Counted from the first letter of the stretch, positions 7,574 to 15,664 are shown. The stretch is DNA of 24,914 nt from Pseudomonadota bacterium (GCA_023433925.1 JAEYTO010000121.1:1-24914); one strand, 5' to 3'. A program made the numbers and translations. Notes: generated by a model from the letters alone, not told the origin.

Positions 7574-8188
7574 TCAGTCCCCGAGTTCGCGGCCCACGCG
7601 CAGCAGGCGGTGGCCGACCGTGAGCAGGCACAGGCACAGGTACAGGAGCAGCCCGCCCCAGAGCACGGCCGGCCTGCCCTGCCCGGCCAGGCCGGCGGCC
7701 AGGGCCCAGGCCATGAGAAAGACCGCGCGCGCCTCGCGGCTCATGAGCGCCGAGGGGCAGGAGCCGCCCAGGCCCTCGATGCGCGCCTTGACGTAGCTGA
7801 TGAGCAGCGTGGCGGTCATGGCCGCGAAGAACAGGCCCGTGGCCAGGATCAGGCGCTGGTCGTCCAGGAAGAGCAGCCAGAAGCCCAGGAGGAAGAGCAC
7901 GTCCGCCACGCGGTCCGTGGTGGAGTCCAGCAGCGCGCCGAAGCGCGTGGCGCGGCCGAGTTCCCGCGAGACCAGGCCGTCCAGGGAATCGGCAAGGCCC
8001 GCGACGGCCATGGCCGCCAATCCCCATAGCGGGTCCAGGACGAAGGCCGGCGGCACGAGGCAGGCCACGGCCAGCCCGGCCACGGTGATGCCGTTGGGCG
8101 TGAAGCCTGCCCGGCGCGCCATGGGGAGCACGCATGCGGAGATGATGCGGTAGTAGGATTGTCCCAGCCGGCTGGTGCGAAGGCCCAT
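7574..8188 (-). CDS. CDP-alcohol phosphatidyltransferase, probable phosphatidylinositol-phosphate synthase
   Basis: This integral membrane enzyme transfers a phosphatidyl group from CDP-diacylglycerol to an alcohol acceptor. From the ATG at 8188 it has 204 residues. The family signature is complete in spacing: D67-x2-D70-G71-x2-S74-R75-x8-G84-x3-D88-x3-D92, with Ser in place of the usual Ala before Arg. Several hydrophobic helices surround it (for example 35-65, 95-130 and 150-195). The start was chosen for AGGGG 9 nt upstream and for family length; a GTG at 8296 would add 36 unconvincing residues. Being next to ino1, the likely acceptor is inositol-1-phosphate, as in mycobacterial PIP synthase. 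Glycerol-3-phosphate or another alcohol cannot be excluded. Confidence 0.85.
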   Translation of the reverse strand: MGLRTSRLGQSYYRIISACVLPMARRAGFTPNGITVAGLAVACLVPPAFVLDPLWGLAAMAVAGLADSLDGLVSRELGRATRFGALLDSTTDRVADVLFLLGFWLLFLDDQRLILATGLFFAAMTATLLISYVKARIEGLGGSCPSALMSREARAVFLMAWALAAGLAGQGRPAVLWGGLLLYLCLCLLTVGHRLLRVGRELGD

Positions 8189-8463
8189 GCAGTCCGTCCC
8201 CTGTATGGAAAGTCCCGAGCCGGAAGCCGCGCGCCGGGACATGGCCGCGGCGATGCCGCGCTTCGGGAGATGCTCGATGCCCGAGATGCGGAACACGGCC
8301 TCGAATACACCCTCGGCGAACGGGAGACAAGCCAGGTTTCCTTTTACACTTGAATAGTTGCGTCAGTGAAGCGCCGCTAGCCCGGCGGGTCCAGATCCAT
8401 GGTTGTCACGCGCATGCCCTGGGAGGCCGGGCGGACCGGAAAGGCGAGAAGTCCACGGCCGCC

Positions 8464-9348
8464 CTACCCTCCGCCCGTTGTATCGGCCTTGCCGGCGACG
8501 CCGGGCCCGCCGATCCCGGCGGTTCCGGCCGAAGCGCCGGCTCCGGCGCGCGGGCCGGCGTCATCCGCTGTCCCACGGCCCAGCGCCGCGTGGAACTCCG
8601 CCTCGAACTCCAGACCCCGGCGGGCTTCGCCGGCGGAATCAGGCTCGCACAGCCAGATCTCGACGCCCGGCCGGGCCACGACCCTGAGCGCCCGCGTGCG
8701 CAGCAGGGCCTCCACGCAGGACGGGCTCGGCGCCCACCAGTTGGTCGGGTCGCCGGCCATGGAGCGCTCCACGAAGGCCATGCGCGGCCAGGCCTCGCCG
8801 GCCAGCTCCGACCGCCGGGCAAAGGGCAGGTCCTCGATGTCCGGCCCCTGTTCCGGGCCGGGCATGGTCAGGGTCTGGAAGGCCAGCAGGCGGCCGACCT
8901 TCTCGCGCACGATGTCCATGGCCAGCAGGGGATAGCGCAGGTGGTAGAACACGCCCAGGAAGAGCACGAGGTCGTATGCGCCCGGCTGGCGGGCCAGGTC
9001 GTAGACCTGCATGCGCCGGAATTCGATGCGCCCGGCCAAACCATAGACCTCGGCGGCCCAGGCGGCCTGGGACAGGTAGTGCGGGTTGGAGTCGATGGCC
9101 GTGACCCGCGCGCCGCGTCTAGCCAGCTCGAAGCTGTAGAAGCCCGCGTTGCAGCCGATGTCCAGGGCTGTCCAACCCTTCAGGCTCGCCGGCAGCAGAG
9201 GAGCCAGCTCCCGCCACTTGTAGGCCGGGAAGTCGCCCAGGAAGTGCTCGGGCGCGGTCTGCGTGCCGTCGGGCAGGTGCAGGTTGTGGAACCAGGGTTG
9301 GAGCTTTCTGGCCGCGTCCGCCAGGCTGCGCCTGTGAGTCTTGATCAT
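8464..9348 (-). CDS. CmoB-like SAM-dependent methyltransferase of the glycan cluster
   Basis: The protein has 294 residues. An N-terminal region (residues 1-58) rich in aromatic residues precedes a class I Rossmann fold. SAM motif I is A-L-D-I-G-C-N-A-G-F (61-70), with the acidic post-I residue at D86. Later strands include DLVLFLGVFYHLRYP (126-140). Overall layout resembles the CmoB/DUF1698 group. I recall an uncharacterised TIGRFAM-type methyltransferase family (TIGR04290-like) that travels with similar glycan genes, which could not be verified here. The ATG at 9348 has GAGGAG 6 nt upstream. The last 33 residues are an Ala/Gly-rich low-complexity tail. It ends the ten-gene block. The substrate is unknown; a sugar hydroxyl or carboxyl is plausible. 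Confidence 0.85.
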   Translation of the reverse strand: MIKTHRRSLADAARKLQPWFHNLHLPDGTQTAPEHFLGDFPAYKWRELAPLLPASLKGWTALDIGCNAGFYSFELARRGARVTAIDSNPHYLSQAAWAAEVYGLAGRIEFRRMQVYDLARQPGAYDLVLFLGVFYHLRYPLLAMDIVREKVGRLLAFQTLTMPGPEQGPDIEDLPFARRSELAGEAWPRMAFVERSMAGDPTNWWAPSPSCVEALLRTRALRVVARPGVEIWLCEPDSAGEARRGLEFEAEFHAALGRGTADDAGPRAGAGASAGTAGIGGPGVAGKADTTGGG

Positions 9349-9443
9349 GGCGGCTCCTCTCAAGGCCCAGGCCGGCCAGCCCGGCTCCGAACGCCTGCGC
9401 TGGCGGCCGGGCGCATTTCCGGGCGCGGCGCGGGCCGCGCGGG

Positions 9444-10049
9444 TCATGCCAGCGGGCTCGGCCCCGTGTGGTTGAGGCAGCGCAACTCCGCGCCCCAGTC
9501 CTCCAGAGCGAGCACGCTCACCGAGGCCGTGTCCAGGGCCACGCGCAGGAAGAAATCCATGGGCAGCCCGAGGAAATGCGTCAGCGCCGCGCGGATCGTG
9601 TCCGCATGGCTTACCAGGGCGATCCTGCCTCCGGGCAGCCCGGAGCGCAGGGCCAGCATGAGCCCCGCCACGCGCGCCTGGACTTCGAGCATGGTCTCGC
9701 CGCCAGGAATGCGCGTGCCGCTGCGGAAGGTGTTGAAGGCCCTCCAGCGCGGGTCGCCCTCAAGCTCGGCGTGGCTCTTGCCCGTCCACTCGCCGTAATC
9801 CAGCTCGTTCAGCTCCTCGCGCACCGTCACCCCGGTCCCGGCCGCCTCGGCCAGAGCCTCGGCGGTCTGCCTGGCCCGCTCCATGGGGCTTGCGTACACG
9901 GCGGTTATGCCCGCGCCCCGCAGCCGCCCGGCCATGTCCAAGGCCTCGCGCCTGCCCCGCTCGGTCAGCACCACGCCGGGACGCCGGCCGTTGACGGCCG
10001 TATCCAGGTTGCCGGCGTGGCCGTGGCGCACGAGCAGGAACAGGCTCAC
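9444..10049 (-). CDS. Histidine phosphatase (phosphoglycerate-mutase-like) of the glycan cluster
   Basis: This is a 201-residue cytoplasmic enzyme of the histidine phosphatase clan. The catalytic R8-H9-G10 sits at the N-terminus, followed by a YASPMERARQTAE helix (52-64), E-L-D-Y-G-E-W-T-G (82-90) and the second catalytic His in V-S-H148-A-D. These are the standard features of the broad-specificity phosphatase branch (CobC/GpmB-like). The GTG start at 10049 follows GGAGG by 5 nt and overlaps the stop of the upstream hydrolase-like gene as GTGA, so the two are translationally coupled. Within this cluster it may remove phosphate from a sugar, nucleotide-sugar or inositol-lipid intermediate. The substrate cannot be read from the sequence. 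Confidence 0.9.
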   Translation of the reverse strand: MSLFLLVRHGHAGNLDTAVNGRRPGVVLTERGRREALDMAGRLRGAGITAVYASPMERARQTAEALAEAAGTGVTVREELNELDYGEWTGKSHAELEGDPRWRAFNTFRSGTRIPGGETMLEVQARVAGLMLALRSGLPGGRIALVSHADTIRAALTHFLGLPMDFFLRVALDTASVSVLALEDWGAELRCLNHTGPSPLA

Positions 10050-10981
10050 GCGCACCTCCTGCCTTGGCCGTTCAGGCGCGCGCGCAGCCCACGGCGCGGC
10101 ACGTAGCGCTCCACGACCTCGGCCGCGAAGTGCGCGAACTCGGCCGGGTCCACGGGCGGGCTCGTGTGGCAGGGCCGCCTGCCCCGCGAGGGCGGCGTGA
10201 AGCAGAGCGTGACCGTGACCTCGAACTCCTCGACGGCCTCCATCTGCCGGTCGAACCACCTTACGGCCTCGGGCCTGTGCCAGTCGGCCCAGCTGATGCC
10301 CGTGCGCAGCCGCCTGACCTTGAGCCTGCGCAGCCAGTCGAGGATCAGCTCCAAGCGCGGGTCCTCGAAATGGAACCACTGGGCGATGCCCAGCTCCGGG
10401 TCGAAGTGCGCGAGCGCCGGCTTGGGCGTGCCGTCGGCGCGGATGAGGCCCATGTGGAAATGGCGGTAGTAGGAGCTGCCCTCGCTCTCCTTGTGGCGCG
10501 TGGTGGCCTCCCAGGCGGGCGGCAGGTCGAGCAGGCTGTACCAGAAGATGCGCTCGGCCCGGCCGCGCAGCAGCTCCATGGTGCGCTTCAGGCCGAAGGT
10601 CTGCACCTCGTAGGCCCCGAAGGTGGACACGCCGACCTCCGTGACCCAGACCGGCTTGCCGGTCAGCTCGGCGATCTCGCGCACCTTGTCCGGCCACTCG
10701 TCGATCATCCAGTGGTTCCAGTCCAGCGGAAAGCCGTGCACGGCCACGGCATCCATGGCCTCGAGCAGGCCGTAGCCCGCCAGCCTGCGCATGAAGGCCG
10801 GGTCGATAGGCGAGATGCCGCCCAGGACCTGCGTAAGCCCCGGCCGCAGGTCGCGCATGGCCCGCGAGGCCAGCAGGGCCATGTCCGCGAACTCCCGCCA
10901 CTCCGGGTCCATCTGGAAGTCCCAGTGCGAGAGGTTGTTCGGCTCGTTCCAGATCTTGATGGCCTCGATCATGTCTCGCAT
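10046..10981 (-). CDS. Clan-A glycoside-hydrolase-like protein, apparently circularly permuted
   Basis: The protein has 311 residues and no signal peptide. It opens with the strand I-K-I-W-N-E13-P-N-N, the acid/base motif of clan-A glycosidases such as GH39/GH5. V-W-V-T-E115-V-G follows as the likely nucleophile strand, and then the I-F-W-Y-S-L strand (145-150). After a linker, the C-terminal third (215-295) reads like the beginning of a TIM barrel: R-L-R-T-G-I-S-W, then V-T-V-T-L-C-F-T-P-P, then a helix EFAHFAAEVVERY of the kind that usually leads into the NEP strand. The strand order therefore seems rotated. The start is the ATG at 10981; the ribosome-binding site is poor. A 12-bp hairpin lies 30 nt upstream. 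Cytoplasmic location suggests synthesis or editing of a glycan rather than digestion. Confidence 0.75.
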   Translation of the reverse strand: MRDMIEAIKIWNEPNNLSHWDFQMDPEWREFADMALLASRAMRDLRPGLTQVLGGISPIDPAFMRRLAGYGLLEAMDAVAVHGFPLDWNHWMIDEWPDKVREIAELTGKPVWVTEVGVSTFGAYEVQTFGLKRTMELLRGRAERIFWYSLLDLPPAWEATTRHKESEGSSYYRHFHMGLIRADGTPKPALAHFDPELGIAQWFHFEDPRLELILDWLRRLKVRRLRTGISWADWHRPEAVRWFDRQMEAVEEFEVTVTLCFTPPSRGRRPCHTSPPVDPAEFAHFAAEVVERYVPRRGLRARLNGQGRRCA

Positions 10982-11010
10982 CCCCAGGCGTCGGTATGCT
11001 CGATCAATCA

Positions 11011-11039
11011 GCGAGAGAGGGCTCCGCGCCCTCTCTCGC
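11011..11039. repeat. Perfect 12-bp stem-loop upstream of the hydrolase-like gene
   Basis: GCGAGAGAGGGC (11011-11022) and its exact complement (11028-11039) flank a 5-nt loop. There is no T tract, so it is not a standard terminator. It may act as an mRNA stability or processing element between the glycosyltransferase genes and the downstream enzymes. Confidence 0.8.
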
Positions 11040-11050
11040 GCTCTCTCCCG

Positions 11051-11071
11051 CCAGGGGCCACAGGCCCCTGG
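11051..11071. repeat. Second hairpin, 9-bp stem with 3-nt loop
   Basis: CCAGGGGCC and GGCCCCTGG pair perfectly around ACA. It sits 11 bp from the 12-bp hairpin. CCAGGGG...CCCCTGG stems of this kind are, from memory, common intergenic elements in Desulfovibrio genomes. Confidence 0.75.
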
Positions 11072-11100
11072 ACCCCGCGCTTCACTGGCTGACCGCATTG

Positions 11101-11116
11101 CATGCTGGCCAGCATG
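11101..11116. repeat. 16-bp perfect palindrome
   Basis: CATGCTGGCCAGCATG is fully self-complementary and lies 26 bp past the stop of the preceding CgeB-like gene. It could be a protein-binding site or part of the same compound repeat as the two hairpins next to it. The 161-bp gap (10982-11142) holds no gene. Confidence 0.7.
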
Positions 11117-11142
11117 GGCCGGCAGCGCGCCAATGTGGAGGC

Positions 11143-12246
11143 TCAGGCGCTCAGGCGCGCGTCTGGGGCGGCCAAGCCTCCACGGCGCGCGGATGCCTCC
11201 TCCACGTAGCCCGCAAGCTCCCGCGCGCGGATGTCCGCCGTGTGCGCCTCCAGGACCCTGGCCCTGGCCGCCCTGCCCAGCCTGCCGCGCTCGGGCTCGG
11301 TCATGTGTGTCAGGCAATCGGCCACGTCCTGGCCCGAGCGCGCCACGACAAGCTCCTCGCCGGGCGTGAAGAACTCGTCCAGGCCCTGCCACCAGTCGCT
11401 GACGACCGGCGTGCCGCAGGCCCCGGCTTCGAACAGGCGCACGCTCGGCGACCAGCCGGCCGCGACCATGTCCGCGCGCGTCAGGTTGAGCGTGAAGCGC
11501 TGGGCCGCGTAGAATCCGGGATGCTCGGGCGGGGGCAGGTGCTCCATGCGCCGCACGTTGGCCGGCCAGTCCACGTCCGCCGGATATTGCGGCCCGGCCA
11601 CCACGAAGCGGCCCTCGGGAAGTCCGCGCGCCGGTTCGAGCATGAGCCGCGACAGGAGCGGCTGGCGCGTGGGGCAGTAGGTGCCCAGGTAGCCCAGGTC
11701 CCACTGCGGGGCGCGGCGCACGGGATGGTAGCGGCGCGTGTCCACGCAGCAGTACAGGGGCCGGGCCATGGGCGAGCCGAGCTCGCGCTCGAGCCGAGCG
11801 AGCGTCGGGCCGCCGGTGAAGGACAGGTACAGGTCGTAGGCCGCCACGAGCTCCGGCTCCAGGTAGGCGCATTCGCCGCGCGCCAGGGCGGCCAGGGTCA
11901 CGGGCGTGTCGATGTCGTAGAACGCGCGCACGCCCCGCGCCGTGTCGAGCACGAAGCGGCCCACCTGCACGCCCCTGGGCACGAAGGAGCCCACCACGGT
12001 CAGGTCGGCCTCGCGCACGGCCTGCACGCAACGCGCCGGCAGGTCCTTGATGCGCCTGTAGAGCACGGTCTCGCAGAACGGCGGCCTGGGCATGTCGCGG
12101 TTGGCCGCGTACCAGGGCACGTCGCGCTCCAGGAAGAGCACCTCGTGGCCCTGGGCGGCCAGGGCGCGCACCAGGCCGCGATAGGTCACGGCGTGGCCGT
12201 TGCCCCAGGACGAGGTGATGGACAGCCCGAAGACGGCTATGCGCAT
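11143..12246 (-). CDS. CgeB-like glycosyltransferase, copy 1
   Basis: This 367-residue protein has a GT-B glycosyltransferase layout. The N-terminal Rossmann half starts M-R-I-A-V-F-G-L-S with W-G-N-G-H-A-V-T-Y-R-G-L (14-25). An F-Y-D-I-D-T-P segment (109-115) is typical of the CgeB/DUF3880 group. The C-terminal half carries the donor-site signature G-W-S-P-S-V-R-L-F-E273-A-G-A-C-G-T-P (264-280), followed by the D-E-F-F segment (290-293). The ATG at 12246 has GGAGG 7 nt upstream and overlaps the previous gene by 10 bp. The two neighbouring upstream genes are paralogues, so the three may add successive sugars. Donor and acceptor are unknown. CgeB itself is a Bacillus spore-coat protein; the link is fold-level only. 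Confidence 0.85.
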   Translation of the reverse strand: MRIAVFGLSITSSWGNGHAVTYRGLVRALAAQGHEVLFLERDVPWYAANRDMPRPPFCETVLYRRIKDLPARCVQAVREADLTVVGSFVPRGVQVGRFVLDTARGVRAFYDIDTPVTLAALARGECAYLEPELVAAYDLYLSFTGGPTLARLERELGSPMARPLYCCVDTRRYHPVRRAPQWDLGYLGTYCPTRQPLLSRLMLEPARGLPEGRFVVAGPQYPADVDWPANVRRMEHLPPPEHPGFYAAQRFTLNLTRADMVAAGWSPSVRLFEAGACGTPVVSDWWQGLDEFFTPGEELVVARSGQDVADCLTHMTEPERGRLGRAARARVLEAHTADIRARELAGYVEEASARRGGLAAPDARLSA

Positions 12247-13331
12247 GCCGCCACCTCCCTGCCGGACGCCTCGCCGCGCAGGAGCCAGTCCAAGCTCTGC
12301 GCGCGCCGGGCATAGGTGTGCTCGCGCATGGCCCTGGCCAGGGCCGCCAGGCCGATGGCGCGCGCCTTGCGCGGCGACAGCTCGCACAGGATCTCGGCCA
12401 CCTCCTCTCCCGAGCGGGCCACGAGGATCTCGCGCTCCGGCTCGAAGAAGTCCTCCACGCCCAGGAAATCGTCGGTGACGATGCATGCGCCAGCGGCCGC
12501 GGCCTCGAACACGCGCGTGGCCGGCGACCAGCCGTTGCGGGCCATGCTCTCGCGGTTCACGTTGAGCACGGCCAGGGCCGAGCAGTTCAGGGCGTTGTGC
12601 TCGGCGGTGTACACGTGACCCAGCCGGCGCACGTTGTCCGGCATGGGCTTGCCGCCCCAGCCGTTGCCGCCCAGGAGGAAGCTCCGACCCGGCGACATGG
12701 ACGCGGCCTTGAGGAAGAACTCCTCGACCCTGGCCTCGCGGTCGGGCAGCCGGTTGCCCAGGAAGCTCAGGTCGGCCCGGAAGCGCTCGCGAGGCCCCAC
12801 GGGATGGTGCGTCTCGGGCGAGAAGCCGTTGTAGACCGGCACGCACAGCCGCGCGCCAAGGGCCTCGTAGGCCCGCACCACGGGCTGGCCGCCGCCGTAG
12901 GTCAGCACGAGGTCGTAGCGCGGGATCTCCGCGCGCATGTGGTCGGCCGGATTCCCTTCGACGCGCGCGAGGGTGGCCGGCGCGTCCACGTCCCAGAACA
13001 CGGCCAGGCTGGACGGCCCCTTGAGCCGGGCGACCTCGCTCTCCAGGTGTTCGTCGAACACGCCCACGCCGCTGGCCTTGACGATCACGTCGGCCGAGGC
13101 GGCCTCCTCCAGGCAGGCGTCCACGGCGTCCTGCTCCGGGCGATAGACCACGACCCGCGCCCAGGACGGGTCGTCCATGTCGCGGTGCTCCTGCCGGCCG
13201 TAGGCGTCGGGCTCGTAGAAGGTCACGCGCCAGCCCAGGGCGTGCAGCTCGCGGATGAGCCCGCGATAGTAGGTGGCGGCCCCGTTCCAGTAGGCCGAGA
13301 CGAGGCTCGATCCGAAGAAGGCCATGTTCAT
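12237..13331 (-). CDS. CgeB-like glycosyltransferase, copy 2
   Basis: This 364-residue paralogue of the next downstream gene has the same landmarks. These are W-N-G-A-A-T-Y-Y-R-G-L (15-25), F-W-D-V-D-A-P (112-118), and the C-terminal donor-site segment G-W-S-P-A-T-R-V-F-E-A-A-A-A-G-A (267-282) followed by V-E-D-F-F. The ATG at 13331 has a GGAGG site 7 nt upstream and overlaps the preceding stop as ATGA. It probably transfers a hexose-type sugar from a nucleotide donor onto a growing glycan or glycolipid in the cytoplasm. Similar order of motifs and tandem position argue for origin by duplication. Specificity cannot be told from sequence. Confidence 0.85.
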   Translation of the reverse strand: MNMAFFGSSLVSAYWNGAATYYRGLIRELHALGWRVTFYEPDAYGRQEHRDMDDPSWARVVVYRPEQDAVDACLEEAASADVIVKASGVGVFDEHLESEVARLKGPSSLAVFWDVDAPATLARVEGNPADHMRAEIPRYDLVLTYGGGQPVVRAYEALGARLCVPVYNGFSPETHHPVGPRERFRADLSFLGNRLPDREARVEEFFLKAASMSPGRSFLLGGNGWGGKPMPDNVRRLGHVYTAEHNALNCSALAVLNVNRESMARNGWSPATRVFEAAAAGACIVTDDFLGVEDFFEPEREILVARSGEEVAEILCELSPRKARAIGLAALARAMREHTYARRAQSLDWLLRGEASGREVAACA

Positions 13332-14461
13332 GCTTGTGCCTCCGTGGCGCTGATGGCGCGCGCGGCCCGGCCCTCCCGGCCCAGCCCGGCGCAGATGTCC
13401 AGAAGCTCGGCGGCCCTGTGGCCGCAGGTGTGGCGCGCCCGGATGGTCTCCAGACCGCTTTGCCGAAGGGAGTCGGCCAGGCCCTCGTCGCGGAGCACCT
13501 CGCGCATCTTGCGCTCCATGTCCCGGCCGCTGCTGGCCAGGAGATAGTCACGGCCCGGCCGGAACAATCCCTCGGCATCGTCCCAGGGCGAGCACAGGAG
13601 CGGGATGCCGCAGGCCAGGGCCTCGAAGACGCGGATGGTCGGGATGCCAGGCAGTCGCCGCGCGTAAAGCCTGCGCGGCACGTGCACGGTCATGCGGTGG
13701 CGGGCGAAGACCTCCGGCACGCGCTGGTTGGCCAGCCAGCCCATGTACTCCGCGCCCGAGCGACGCACGGCCGCCAGCCCCTGCTTCGGGTAGCGCACGC
13801 CGTGCACCGTGGCCGAAAGGCCCCGACAGCGCACCGGCCCGAAAATGAATTCGCGCAGCTCGTGGCTGCGCTCGCCGTCCCCCCAGTTGCCCACGAACAC
13901 GAGGTCGCGCTCTCGGGCCATCTCGGGCCTGGGCTGGAACAGGCTCGTGTCCGCGGCCTCGTGCCAGGTCCAGACGCGCTTGCCCCAGCCCCTGCGCGCA
14001 TGGACCTCGCGCAGGGCCTCGCCGAAGGCGAGCACGCCGTCGAAGGCCGACAGGTCGAAGGCGGCCATGTCCTCGGCCCGGCTCACGGCCCGGTGGTGCG
14101 TGTCATGAAAGAAGAGCAGGAAGCCGCCGCCCCGGGCGCGCAGTCTGCCGATGCGGCCCGCCAGCGAAGGCTCGTTCCACTCGTGGACCAGGACCACGTC
14201 CGCGCCGTCCAGGGCTGCGTCCAGATCCAGCCCGGCGGGGTCGTACTCCTCGGAGGACAGGTCCGGAAAGGTCAGGCGGAAATCCTCTTCGGCGTGCGGG
14301 TCCGCGGCGCGCATGTTCGCGCGGCTCCAGCCGCCGGCGGGCTCGAATACGCGCACGTCGTGGCCGAGGCGGCTCAACGCGCGCGCCAGGCCGCGCAGAA
14401 AATGGGCATTGCCGTGGTTCCAGCAGGAAACCAGCGAATGGCAGAACAGCACGAAACGCAC
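13328..14461 (-). CDS. CgeB-like glycosyltransferase, copy 3 (most divergent)
   Basis: The protein has 377 residues. The N-terminal half holds W-N-H-G-N-A-H-F-L-R-G-L (14-25) and F-F-H-D-T-H-H (117-123), where the other copies have F-Y/W-D-x-D. The C-terminal half has I-P-T-I-R-V-F-E280-A-L-A-C-G-I-P (273-287) and the motif D-Y-L-L-A-S-S-G. The GTG start at 14461 is preceded by GGGAG at 7 nt and lies 2 bp after the stop of the GT4 gene. Its own stop overlaps the next start as ATGA. It belongs to the DUF3880/Glyco_trans_1_2-like CgeB group. The divergence from copies 1 and 2 suggests a different donor or acceptor. Confidence 0.85.
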   Translation of the reverse strand: MRFVLFCHSLVSCWNHGNAHFLRGLARALSRLGHDVRVFEPAGGWSRANMRAADPHAEEDFRLTFPDLSSEEYDPAGLDLDAALDGADVVLVHEWNEPSLAGRIGRLRARGGGFLLFFHDTHHRAVSRAEDMAAFDLSAFDGVLAFGEALREVHARRGWGKRVWTWHEAADTSLFQPRPEMARERDLVFVGNWGDGERSHELREFIFGPVRCRGLSATVHGVRYPKQGLAAVRRSGAEYMGWLANQRVPEVFARHRMTVHVPRRLYARRLPGIPTIRVFEALACGIPLLCSPWDDAEGLFRPGRDYLLASSGRDMERKMREVLRDEGLADSLRQSGLETIRARHTCGHRAAELLDICAGLGREGRAARAISATEAQA

Positions 14462-14463
14462 GC

Positions 14464-15660
14464 CTAGGCTCCCTCGGCCAGCGCCAGCGGGCTCTTGCCC
14501 GGCTCGTCCGTCGCGCACGAGGACGACGGGGCTTGGGCCATGGGCTCGTCCAGGCACTCGATGCGGGCAAGGCCAAGCCCGTCCCCGGCCATGAGGTTGT
14601 AGACGGCGGCGTAGCGCAAGGCCGTGCGCTCGGCGGTCATGGTCAAGGCCCTGGCCCGCGCCTCGCGGGCCATCCGCGCGCGCAGCCCCTTGCGGATCAT
14701 GAGCAGGGTCAGGGCGTTGCGCAGGCCCTTGTGGTCTTCCGGATCCACGAAGACCGCCGCGCCGTCCCACAGCTCGCGCAGGCTGCCGATATCGCCGAGC
14801 ACCAGGGCGCAGCCGCACATGGCCGCCTCCAGCACGGACAGCCCGAAGGGCTCGTAGCGCGCCGGCAGGCAGTAGATGGACGCTTCGGCCATTTTCCTGG
14901 CCAGGGCGGCCCGAGGCAGGAAGCCCAGGTATTCGGCGCAGGCCGGCTTGCAGGAGTTCCCGCAGGGGTGCCGCCACTCGCCGGCGATCCTGACGGGCCA
15001 GGCCAGCCCCCTGGCGGCCTTGTCCAGGGCGGCCATGTTCTTGGCCTCGTCCCATATGCGGCCCGCGCCGAGCACGAACGGCCGCTTGCGGCCAGGCATG
15101 AACACGGCCGGGTCGCAGCCGTTGCGGATGGCGATGCCCGGCGCCATGCGACCGTACAGGCTGCGCAGCGAGTCCAGCATGTGTTTCGTGGGCGCGGCCA
15201 CGACATCGGCGCCCATGATGCCCCGCTTGACTAGCTCGGCGTAGCCCAGCCAATGCCTGGGCGCCATGCGGCCCTTGACCGCCAGCCACCAGGACAACAC
15301 GCACGAATGGGCCACCACGAGGCAGGGCGCGCGCCAGGGCAGGTCGCCGTGGGCATAGGTGTTCAGGTGCACGAGGTCGGGCTTGACGGCGGCTTCGAGG
15401 TCCAGCAGCCATTCGCCCGAGGCGGGCACGTCGGCGATCCCGCCTTCCATCCATTCGAGCTTGAAGGACCCATGGTGCAGCCTGAGCCCATCCACGGATT
15501 CGGCCTCCGCGCGCCGCTCCGCCCCCAGCTCGCCCATGACCGCGAGTTCCACGCGCAGGCCGAGCCTGGCCAGGCCGCGCGCGAGGTCCAGGCAGTAATC
15601 CCATACCCCGCCCACACCGTCGGCGGTCATGAGCACTCGGCGCACCGATTTCGAGGACAC
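14464..15660 (-). CDS. GT4 family glycosyltransferase
   Basis: This retaining GT-B enzyme has 398 residues from the GTG at 15660. The N-terminus R-V-L-M-T-A-D-G-V-G-G-V-W (8-20) is the acceptor-side glycine loop. The donor site carries the E-x7-E motif E270-P-F-G-L-S-V-L-E278 followed by A-A-M-C-G. A small Cys-rich stretch (C233, C237, C241) lies between the halves and is unusual. The start was chosen because AGGGG sits 8 nt upstream and because homologues usually begin just before the R-V-L-M-T-A strand. An ATG at 15699, overlapping the radical SAM gene, lacks a ribosome-binding site. It has resemblance to glycogen-synthase or PimA-like enzymes, but the donor is not defined. Confidence 0.85.
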   Translation of the reverse strand: MSSKSVRRVLMTADGVGGVWDYCLDLARGLARLGLRVELAVMGELGAERRAEAESVDGLRLHHGSFKLEWMEGGIADVPASGEWLLDLEAAVKPDLVHLNTYAHGDLPWRAPCLVVAHSCVLSWWLAVKGRMAPRHWLGYAELVKRGIMGADVVAAPTKHMLDSLRSLYGRMAPGIAIRNGCDPAVFMPGRKRPFVLGAGRIWDEAKNMAALDKAARGLAWPVRIAGEWRHPCGNSCKPACAEYLGFLPRAALARKMAEASIYCLPARYEPFGLSVLEAAMCGCALVLGDIGSLRELWDGAAVFVDPEDHKGLRNALTLLMIRKGLRARMAREARARALTMTAERTALRYAAVYNLMAGDGLGLARIECLDEPMAQAPSSSCATDEPGKSPLALAEGA

Positions 15661-15664
15661 CGAT

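Noticed and set aside
6283..7623. Plus-strand open frame opposite ino1
   Set aside because: No motif is recognisable and the opposite strand encodes a full-length, well-conserved enzyme.
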